This document shows, one piece after another, positions 7,213 through 13,777 of a stretch of 18,489 nt of DNA (position 1 is the first letter of the stretch; each line of letters begins with the position of its first letter). Source of the stretch: Proteobacteria bacterium UBA6920 (lineage in GTDB: Bacteria; Pseudomonadota; Gammaproteobacteria; SG8-11); contig DKAS01000153.1 of assembly GCA_002448875.1 (NCBI GenBank), forward strand, positions 1 to 18,489, read 5' to 3'. The notes below the pieces were generated by a model. That model saw only the letters and a list, made by a program, of their open reading frames with translations, did not search any database and was not told where the DNA came from. Both the position numbers and the translations under genes were made by a program.

Positions 7213-8120
7213 AAGCGGAAAGCCGGTTTTTTACGGCTTTCGATCGCGGCGCGCGCATGCTGCCGTGGCTGACTCTGGTTTTTCTGTCGCTGGCGGCCGC
7301 CGCCTGCTCGCAGGGGGACAAGCCCCAGCCCGGGATCTCAGGTGTGCTGCGGGTGGCAGTCTTGCCGACGCAAAACAAGCAGGCGATGCAGGAAAGGTAC
7401 GCCGGCCTGATGGTGTACCTGACGGAGAAGCTGGGGTTGCGGATCAAGCTCGAAGTGCCCGATGATTATGATCGCTTGTTATCCGGGTTTACATCCCATG
7501 AGATCGATCTGGCGTTGTTCGGCGGCGCTACTTTCGTCATGGCGAATCGCCGGAGCGGCGCGGTTCCCATCGTGTTTCGAGATGTGGACAGCGTGTTTCG
7601 CAGCGTCATTCTGGTCAGGCGCGATAGTTCTTTCACAAATCTCAGCGATCTCAAGGGTAAGACGTTTACGTTCGGTTCCAGGCTGTCGACGTCGGGGCAT
7701 TTCATGCCGCGTTATTTTCTCCTCGGTGCGGGCCTGGAGCCGGAGCGGGACTTCGCCGAGGTAAGATATTCCGGCGCGCATGATAAAACCGCGCTGGCGG
7801 TGCAGAACGGTGAGGTGTTTGCCGGCGCTGCGGACTCGGTTGTTATCGGGCAGATGCTGGAAAAAGGTGAGGTATCGGCGGAAAAGCTGCGCATCGCCTG
7901 GAGTTCGCCGTCCTATCCCGACTATGTCTGGGCGCTGCAACCGGATTTCGTCGAACGCTTTGCTGAGCCCATACGCAATGCTTTTCTAGCCCTGTCGCGC
8001 GCGGGCACGCGCGGCGAGGAGATACTGAAAAACATGGGGGCGGCTTACTATTTGCCTGCCAACCTGCAGGACTGGGATATGCTGAAGGACATCATGCAGA
8101 AGCAGAAAATGCTGGATTGA
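7209..8120 (+). CDS. PhnD-like periplasmic substrate-binding lipoprotein
   Basis: This 303-residue protein resembles phosphate/phosphonate-type (PhnD) solute-binding proteins. It has a signal segment at residues 18-32 (LPWLTLVFLSLAAAA) and a probable lipidation Cys33. The lipobox has Ala at -3, so it is weak. The bilobed binding domain starts at LRVAVLPTQNKQAMQERYAGLMVYLTEKL (47-75). Typical PhnD-family features follow: IDLALFGGATFVMANR, SVILVRRDSSFTNLSDLKGKTFTFGS, an STSGHFMPRYFLL segment and GEVFAGAADS. No ABC permease or ATPase gene is nearby. It is coupled by ATGA to the response regulator and sits 36 bp before the sensor kinase, so a sensory role is more likely than transport. The ligand cannot be read from the sequence. 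TtrS-type kinases carry a related domain fused in one chain. Confidence 0.83.
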   Translation: MKAESRFFTAFDRGARMLPWLTLVFLSLAAAACSQGDKPQPGISGVLRVAVLPTQNKQAMQERYAGLMVYLTEKLGLRIKLEVPDDYDRLLSGFTSHEIDLALFGGATFVMANRRSGAVPIVFRDVDSVFRSVILVRRDSSFTNLSDLKGKTFTFGSRLSTSGHFMPRYFLLGAGLEPERDFAEVRYSGAHDKTALAVQNGEVFAGAADSVVIGQMLEKGEVSAEKLRIAWSSPSYPDYVWALQPDFVERFAEPIRNAFLALSRAGTRGEEILKNMGAAYYLPANLQDWDMLKDIMQKQKMLD

Positions 8121-8156
8121 CGGGCGGCCCGCTCGACCAAAGAATACGGGAATATA

Positions 8157-10079
8157 ATGAAAAAGTCGGTTATTTTCTACGTCTATTTTCTGCTGGTCGT
8201 AGAGGTGGCCAACGTGCTGGTCTTGATGGCGCTGACGGAGATGCAAAACAACCGCAATTTGGCGCTGCAGGAGAAGATCGGCAGCTATCACATCCGCACC
8301 GATATTTATGCGCTCGAATTGCAAAGTGAAATCCACGAACTCCAGGACTGGTTTCGCGACCGGGAAGGGAAAAAGACGCCGGCGCCGGTCGATACGGCGG
8401 TTGATCAGGAGGAGAGAAACAACCGAGTCAGTGGCCTGCTTTATGATCTGGATATCCGCCTGGGACAGATCTATGCGCAGGATAAACAATTCAGCGAGCC
8501 GGACTTTCTGCGCTTTCAGACCGATTTGCGCCAGGAACATGCTAGAACCAGGCGCGCGCTGGTCGACTGGCGATCGGCGCCACGCGGCGATTCGGATGCT
8601 ATAGATGCGGCGGTGGAACCGCTGTCCGTGCTGCTGATCCAGTTGCAGCGCCTGCACAAGAACGAAGCCATCAACCTGGAAAAGTATGCGCTGGCGGAGA
8701 AAGTCAGGGGCGAATCGATAACGCTGGTGCTGCTGGCTTCGATGATATTTTTCGGCGTTGGTGTCGGCGCGGTGATCATCAAGAAAATACGCAAAGTTCT
8801 GGCGGAGCAGAGGGCAACCAGCGACCGGCTGCTGGCCAGTCAGGAGCGGGTGAAGCTGCTGCTCAATTCCACTGAGGAAGGCATACTCGGCATTGATATG
8901 CAGGGCAATTGCACATTCATCAATCCTGCCTGCATGCAGCTGCTCGGTTACGCCGATGCCGGCATGATTCTGGGTCGCAATATCGGCGATGCCTGCCTGG
9001 TTTTCAGCGCCGAGGAGCCGGATAACGACAGGTGTTTCATCGAGCATTCCACCGACGCGGTATTTCGCCGCGCCGACGGCTCGGTGATCAATGTCGAGTA
9101 CTGGTCGCGGCCCATCGCGCTCGCGGGCGAGGAAATAGGCAAGGTGGTTTCTTTTCTGGATATCAGTGAACGTAAGAAACAGGAATACGCCATCCGCGAA
9201 CTCAACGATCAGCTGGAAAGTCGCGTCGAGCTGCGCACCAATCAGCTGCAGATGAGCAACGAACAACTGCAGCAGTCGCTGGAGTTGCTGAAAAAGACCC
9301 AGGATCAGCTGATTCAGTCGGAGAAAATGGCGGCCCTCGGCGAGCTGGTGGCCGGTATTGCCCATGAAATCAATACCCCACTCGGCATCGGCGTAACCGC
9401 TATTTCTCATTTCAAGGAAAACATCGACGTCTACCAGGACCGCTACAGCAATGGCAAGCTGACTCGATTCGATTTCGAGTCCATGTTGAAAAAGTCGACG
9501 GAAGCCGCGGAGATGATCCTCTCCAACCTGCTGCGCGCGGCGGAGCTGATTCGCAGTTTCAAGAAGGTGGCCGTCGATCAGACCAGTGAGCAGCGGCGCG
9601 TCGTCGATCTGAAGCAATATCTCCGCGAGGTGCTGCTCAGCCTTCATCCCAAGCTGAAAAAGACTCAGGTCAAGATCGCCATCGACGGTCCCGAAGGGGT
9701 GATGCTGGACAGCTATCCGGGAGCGATTTCCCAGATCATCACCAATATGGTGATGAATTCACTGATTCATGGTTTCGAGGAGAGCGGCATTGGCGGCATC
9801 GGCATCAGCTTCCTGCCGGACGGCAACGAGGTGGAGCTGGTCTATACCGATGACGGCAAGGGCATGAACGACTTGCAGGTGGAAAAAGTGTTCGACCCGT
9901 TTTTCACCACCAAGCGTGGTCAGGGCGGCTCCGGTCTGGGTATGCATATCGCCTACAATCTGGTCAGTCAGACTTTAAAGGGGACGATCAAGGTCGAGAG
10001 TGCTGAAGGCAGAGGGGTGCGATTTGTTATTCGCATTCCTACCCGGCTGGCCCTGTTGCAGAAAGTCGAAAACATTTGA
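8157..10079 (+). CDS. Membrane PAS sensor histidine kinase
   Basis: This 640-residue inner-membrane sensor kinase has TM1 at about residues 5-26 and TM2 at 187-208. They flank a periplasmic helical region of about 160 residues that probably forms a four-helix bundle. A PAS domain (228-340) ends in VVSFLDISERKKQ and is followed by a coiled coil (341-390). The H-box ELVAGIAHEINTPLG places the phosphorylated His at 403. ATPase motifs are N-box NMVMNSLIHG (530-539), G1 DDGKGM (565-570), F-box FDPFFTTK (579-586) and G2 GGSGLGM (590-596), all intact. There is no attached receiver. The start has only a weak Shine-Dalgarno. It is the last gene of the cassette and probably senses through the preceding binding protein and phosphorylates the REC-PAS regulator. 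The ligand is unknown. Confidence 0.92.
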   Translation: MKKSVIFYVYFLLVVEVANVLVLMALTEMQNNRNLALQEKIGSYHIRTDIYALELQSEIHELQDWFRDREGKKTPAPVDTAVDQEERNNRVSGLLYDLDIRLGQIYAQDKQFSEPDFLRFQTDLRQEHARTRRALVDWRSAPRGDSDAIDAAVEPLSVLLIQLQRLHKNEAINLEKYALAEKVRGESITLVLLASMIFFGVGVGAVIIKKIRKVLAEQRATSDRLLASQERVKLLLNSTEEGILGIDMQGNCTFINPACMQLLGYADAGMILGRNIGDACLVFSAEEPDNDRCFIEHSTDAVFRRADGSVINVEYWSRPIALAGEEIGKVVSFLDISERKKQEYAIRELNDQLESRVELRTNQLQMSNEQLQQSLELLKKTQDQLIQSEKMAALGELVAGIAHEINTPLGIGVTAISHFKENIDVYQDRYSNGKLTRFDFESMLKKSTEAAEMILSNLLRAAELIRSFKKVAVDQTSEQRRVVDLKQYLREVLLSLHPKLKKTQVKIAIDGPEGVMLDSYPGAISQIITNMVMNSLIHGFEESGIGGIGISFLPDGNEVELVYTDDGKGMNDLQVEKVFDPFFTTKRGQGGSGLGMHIAYNLVSQTLKGTIKVESAEGRGVRFVIRIPTRLALLQKVENI

Positions 10080-10092
10080 TCGCCGTGGCCAG

Positions 10093-10122
10093 GCGGGCAC
10101 CGGCCGGTTGGCCGGCGCCCGC
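10093..10122. terminator. GC stem-loop between convergent genes, possible bidirectional terminator
   Basis: GCGGGC-A-CCGGCC, loop GGTT, then GGCCGG-C-GCCCGC: two six-pair helices separated by one A/C mismatch. It lies between the 3' ends of the histidine kinase gene (+) and the TRAP binding-protein gene (-). No T-run follows on either strand, so it is not a classical intrinsic terminator, but its position fits a bidirectional transcript end or 3' stabiliser. Confidence 0.55.
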
Positions 10123-10136
10123 TGCCCGGCTGCGGC

Positions 10137-11273
10137 TCAGAGATTGAGCGCTTTTCTATACGCCTGTTCGGAAATATTGTTCCAGGCATCGTTCTTCGCC
10201 TGGAACGCTTTGAATGCATCATAGACCTTCTTGAAGGCCGGATCCTTGGCCGCTTCCTCCTCGTAGACCTCGGTGGCCAGGCGCTTGAGTTCGCGCAGCA
10301 TTGCCGGCGGGAATTCGCGGACAATGACCTTGTCTTCGCTGCGCAGCTTGTTCAGCGCGTCGATATTGCGGGCTTCGAATTCGGCCAGCATCCACAGGCT
10401 GGTGGCCTGGCTGGCGCTGTTGACGATTGCCTGCAGGTCGGGCGGCAGACTCTCCCAGGCTTTGGTGTTGACCAGCAACTCCAGTTCGGTGCCGGGTTCA
10501 TGCCAGCCGGGGTAGTAGTAAAACTTGGCGGCGCGCTGCAGCCCCAGGCGTTCGTCATGGTAGGGGCCCACCCACTCGGTGGCGTCTATGGTGCCGCGTT
10601 CCAGCGCGGTATAAATCTCGCCACCAGCCAGCAATACCGGGGTGCCGCCGGCCTTGGCCAGGACCTTGCCGCCCAGTCCGGGAATACGCATCTTCAGGCC
10701 TTTGAGATCGTCCAGGCCTTTGATCTCCTTATTGAACCAACCGCCCATTTGCACACCGGTGTTACCCAGCGGAAAGGGGATCAGGTTGTGGTCCTTGTAA
10801 AGTTCCCGCCACAATTCCAGACCGCCGCCGGATAGCAGCCAGGCGTTAATCCCCTGGGCATTGAGGCCGAACGGAACGGCAGTGAAAAACTGCGCGGCGG
10901 GAATCTTGCCGGCCCAGTAATAGGCGGCGCCATGGCCCATTTCCACCGTGCCCTGGGACACCGCGTCAAACGTCTGCAGCGGCGGTACCAGTTCGCCGCC
11001 GGCATAGACCTTGATCTGCAGGCGGCCGCCGCTCATGGTGTCGACGTCCTTGGCGAAACGTTCCACTCCTTCCTGAAAGATCGGAAAGTTGGGCGGCCAG
11101 GTGGTGACCATTTTCCACTCAAAGGTCTTAGCTGCTGCCGCCGGCGCGGCAGCAGCGGCCGGTTGTCCGGCGGGCGCCTGTGTCGCGCCCGTTGCCGGTG
11201 CCGGCTTGTCGCCGCAGGCTGTCAGCAACAGCAGCGACATCAGGATGAAAAACGCGTGCATCGTCTGTTTCAT
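10137..11273 (-). CDS. TRAP-type solute-binding lipoprotein (DctP/TakP-like), orphan
   Basis: This 378-residue protein has a lipoprotein signal MHAFFILMSLLLLTAC, with lipidated Cys20 in the good lipobox LTAC. A Pro/Ala linker follows (residues about 23-48). The DctP/TakP-like domain starts at FEWKMVTTWPPNFPIFQEGVERFAKDV. Family features include SGGRLQIKVYAGGELVPPLQTFDAVSQGTVEMGHGAAYYWAGK, FGLNAQGINAWL, LKGLKMRIPGLGGKVLAKAGG, and ALERGTIDATEWVGPYHD, the region that closes over the ligand in TakP-type proteins. TakP relatives bind 2-oxo acids or other carboxylates; the ligand here is not certain. GGGGA lies eight bases upstream of the ATG. No dctQ/dctM membrane genes are adjacent; it lies downstream of uvrD on the same strand. 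Either the permease is elsewhere or this is a receptor. Confidence 0.9.
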   Translation of the reverse strand: MKQTMHAFFILMSLLLLTACGDKPAPATGATQAPAGQPAAAAAPAAAAKTFEWKMVTTWPPNFPIFQEGVERFAKDVDTMSGGRLQIKVYAGGELVPPLQTFDAVSQGTVEMGHGAAYYWAGKIPAAQFFTAVPFGLNAQGINAWLLSGGGLELWRELYKDHNLIPFPLGNTGVQMGGWFNKEIKGLDDLKGLKMRIPGLGGKVLAKAGGTPVLLAGGEIYTALERGTIDATEWVGPYHDERLGLQRAAKFYYYPGWHEPGTELELLVNTKAWESLPPDLQAIVNSASQATSLWMLAEFEARNIDALNKLRSEDKVIVREFPPAMLRELKRLATEVYEEEAAKDPAFKKVYDAFKAFQAKNDAWNNISEQAYRKALNL

Positions 11274-11354
11274 GTTTCATTCCCCTTTTTTCTCGGTTGT
11301 TGGACTCGGCGCGGAGACCGGGCTGGTGCCGTGGGCGGCCGCGTCATCTGGGTT

Positions 11355-11378
11355 GTTCGCCGATGCAAAATGGCGAAC
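11355..11378. repeat. Inverted repeat between uvrD and the TRAP binding-protein gene
   Basis: GTTCGCC (11355-11361) and GGCGAAC (11372-11378) form a perfect seven-pair stem with a ten-base loop, of which two A-T pairs could extend the stem. It lies just past the uvrD stop in the 128-bp gap. It may be a transcript-end structure for uvrD or an operator for the next gene. There is no T-run on the minus strand. Confidence 0.35.
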
Positions 11379-11401
11379 TTTCGTACTGCTGTTCTACCAC
11401 C

Positions 11402-13573
11402 TTATAAATACTGCAGCCTGGCCAGGTCCAGCATCAGCCACTTGCTGCCGACACGATCGAAGTTCACCTGTACGCGCGCCTGGGCGCCGGCGCCTTCGTA
11501 ATTCAACACCACACCTTCACCGAAGGTGCCGTGGACGACGCGTTGCCCCAGGCGCGGGCGCGATTCCTTGGTCTGTGCGGCGGCCACCTGCTCCGTTGGC
11601 CGGTAGACGGGCGCTTGTACGCTGCCGCGCAGACGTACGCTTTGCAGCAGTTGCGCGGGTATTTCCTGGATAAAGCGTGAAGGCCGGCTGTAGCGTTCGC
11701 TGCCGTGCAGGCGGCGGTTTTCGGCGTAGCAGATATACAGCGTGCGCATCGCCCGGGTCATGCCGACGTAGCACAGGCGGCGCTCCTCCTCCAATCGGCC
11801 GGTCTCGGCCAGGGAGCGTTCGCTGGGAAACAAGCCTTCCTCCACTCCGCAAAGGAACACCAGGGGAAATTCCAGCCCCTTGGCTGCATGCAAAGTCATG
11901 AGCTGTACGCAGTCCTGCCAGGCTTCGGCCTGGCCTTCGCCGGCCTCCAGGGCGGCGTGGGACAGAAACGCCATTAACGGTGACATGTCGCTGTCTTCGG
12001 TCGCTACGCCATTGTCGTACTGGCGGGCCGCATTGACCAGTTCCTCCAGGTTTTCCACCCGCGCCTGGCCGCGTTCGCCTTTTTCCTCCTTGTACATGGC
12101 CAGCAGGCCGCTGTGCTCGACTACATGTGCGGTCATTTCCGCCAGTGACAATTCGCGGGTGGCGGCGGCCAATTGCCCGATCAGCTGCTGAAAACGCTGG
12201 ATGGCCTGGGAAGCACGACCGGGCAGGGTCTGCTCGCGCAATACCGTTTCCATGGCCTGCCACAAGGAGATGCCGCGTTCGCGTGCGATGCCGCGCAGAC
12301 TTTCCAGGCTGCGTTCGCCGATGCCGCGGGTGGGGGTGTTGATTACCCGCTCGCACGCCGCGTCGTCATGCGGAATGGCCAGCAGGCGCAGATACGCCAG
12401 CGCGTCCTTGATCTCCTGGCGCTCGAAGAAACGTAAACCGCCGTAAACCCGGTATGGCACCTGTTGCTGCAACAGCGCCTCTTCAAACACCCGCGACTGG
12501 GCATTGGAGCGGTAGAGTATCGCCGCCTGGTCGCGGCGCCCGCCCTGTTGCAGCCACTGGCGAATGCGTTCCACCACGAACCGCGCTTCGTCCAGCTCGT
12601 TGAATGCTTCATAGAGGTAGATAGGCTCGCCCTTGTCGCCGCTGGTCCACAGATTCTTGCCCAGGCGCTCGCTGTTATTGGCGATCAGGGCATTGGCGGC
12701 TTCCAGAATATTGCCGGTGGAGCGGTAATTCTGCTCCAGACGGATGGTGCGGGTGCCGGGAAAGTCGTGTTGCGCGCGCTGAATGTTTTCCACCTTGGCG
12801 CCGCGCCAGCCGTAGATGGATTGATCGTCGTCGCCGACAATGAAAACCTTGCCGGTTCTGCCCGCCAGCAGGCGCAACCAGGCGTACTGAATGGCATTGG
12901 TGTCCTGAAATTCATCGATCAACAGGTGCGCGAAACGCTGCTGGTAGTGTTGCAGCAGCGCCGGGTGCTGCAGCCACAGCTCGTGGGCGCGCAGCAGCAA
13001 TTCGGCGAAGTCCACCAGGCCGGCGCGCTGGCAGAAGTCCTCATAGAGTTGATACAGCCGTACCAGGGTCTTGCGGTCCGGGCGATCCCAGTGTTCGATG
13101 GAGCCGGGGCGCTGGCCTTCGTCCTTGCAGCCGTTGATGAAACCCTGCACGCGCCGCGGTTCGAACTCTTTTTCGTCCAGCCCGTTGTCGCGGATCAGAC
13201 GCTTGATCAGCCGCTGCTGGTCGTCGCTGTCGAGGATCTGGAAATTCTGCGGCAGCCCCGCCTCCCGCCAATGGGCCTTCAGCAGGCGGTGGGCGAGCCC
13301 GTGGAAAGTACCGACCCACATGCCGTGGCTGGGAAGCTGCAACAGCTCCTCTATCCGCCCGCGCATTTCCCGCGCCGCCTTGTTGGTGAAAGTGACCGCG
13401 AGAATCGACCAGGGGGAAAAACCCTCCGCCCGGACCAGCCACGCGATCCGGTGCACCAGCACCCGGGTTTTGCCGCTGCCGGCGCCGGCCAGTATCAGCA
13501 GATTCCCGTCTTCCGCGCACACCGCTTCCCGCTGCGCGGCATTGAGACCATCGATAATAGGGCTGATATCCAT
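11402..13573 (-). CDS. uvrD: DNA helicase II UvrD
   Basis: This 723-residue superfamily 1A 3'-5' helicase is close to the 720 residues of E. coli UvrD. It acts in nucleotide excision repair and methyl-directed mismatch repair, and removes proteins from DNA. All motifs are present: Q-motif GLNAAQREAV, motif I AGAGSGKT (29-36), Ia VTFTNKAAREM, II DEFQDTN (220-226), III GDDDQSIYGWRGA, IV LEQNYRST, V LMTLHAAKGLEFPLVF and VI YVGMTRA. A Tudor-like C-terminal end follows (GQRVVHGTFGEGVVLNYEG). ATG 13573 gives MDISPIIDGLN, matching the family start. An upstream in-frame TTG at 13591 would add six residues. The start is preceded by an odd run of seven C with no Shine-Dalgarno. No convincing LexA box was seen. 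Identification is very secure. Confidence 0.97.
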   Translation of the reverse strand: MDISPIIDGLNAAQREAVCAEDGNLLILAGAGSGKTRVLVHRIAWLVRAEGFSPWSILAVTFTNKAAREMRGRIEELLQLPSHGMWVGTFHGLAHRLLKAHWREAGLPQNFQILDSDDQQRLIKRLIRDNGLDEKEFEPRRVQGFINGCKDEGQRPGSIEHWDRPDRKTLVRLYQLYEDFCQRAGLVDFAELLLRAHELWLQHPALLQHYQQRFAHLLIDEFQDTNAIQYAWLRLLAGRTGKVFIVGDDDQSIYGWRGAKVENIQRAQHDFPGTRTIRLEQNYRSTGNILEAANALIANNSERLGKNLWTSGDKGEPIYLYEAFNELDEARFVVERIRQWLQQGGRRDQAAILYRSNAQSRVFEEALLQQQVPYRVYGGLRFFERQEIKDALAYLRLLAIPHDDAACERVINTPTRGIGERSLESLRGIARERGISLWQAMETVLREQTLPGRASQAIQRFQQLIGQLAAATRELSLAEMTAHVVEHSGLLAMYKEEKGERGQARVENLEELVNAARQYDNGVATEDSDMSPLMAFLSHAALEAGEGQAEAWQDCVQLMTLHAAKGLEFPLVFLCGVEEGLFPSERSLAETGRLEEERRLCYVGMTRAMRTLYICYAENRRLHGSERYSRPSRFIQEIPAQLLQSVRLRGSVQAPVYRPTEQVAAAQTKESRPRLGQRVVHGTFGEGVVLNYEGAGAQARVQVNFDRVGSKWLMLDLARLQYL

Positions 13574-13777
13574 AGGGGGGGATTCTAGCAAAGTGGCTCT
13601 GTCCTGGGGGACGTGGCCGGAGAATTTTGCTCAAATCGATAGCAATGGGGTCCTGGCCGGGCGATGCCGGCCTGAAACGGGTGCCCGCGACCGTCGAGCG
13701 CGGATTGCTATACCACCAGTGACGGTGTGCTAATTGCAGGAAAAGGCGGGAGATGCCGCCGGTGGCGGGCGTCGAGC
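13574..13777 (-). promoter_or_regulatory. Intergenic region between the c-di-GMP protein gene and uvrD
   Basis: These 204 bases carry no convincing gene. They must contain the uvrD promoter (reading -) and the transcript end of the large gene. Visible features are the inverted repeat GGCCGG-GCGATG-CCGGCC at 13655-13672 and a small CCGCC-GGT-GGCGG hairpin just after the large gene. A -10-like TAGAAT lies immediately before the uvrD start on the minus strand, but without a good -35. No SOS box with the CTGT-N8-ACAG form is present. Confidence 0.35.
13655..13672. repeat. Inverted repeat upstream of uvrD
   Basis: GGCCGG (13655-13660), loop GCGATG, CCGGCC (13667-13672): a perfect six-pair GC stem about 80 bp upstream of the uvrD start and 105 bp past the stop of the large c-di-GMP gene. 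It could terminate that gene's transcript or be chance in GC-rich DNA. There is no T-run. Confidence 0.3.

Noticed and set aside
7986..9647. Long open frame of 553 codons on the minus strand
   Set aside because: It lies entirely antisense to the histidine kinase gene, whose motifs are complete. The product has no recognisable domain and is rich in His, Gln and Leu, as expected from antisense of GC-rich coding DNA.
12464..13588. 374-codon plus-strand open frame
   Set aside because: It is antisense to the N-terminal half of uvrD, with all helicase motifs on the other strand. There is no domain signal and no ribosome binding site.
13574..13777. Possible LexA (SOS) box upstream of uvrD
   Set aside because: I looked for CTGT-N8-ACAG because E. 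coli uvrD is LexA-regulated. The nearest candidate near 13600 lacks the second half-site.
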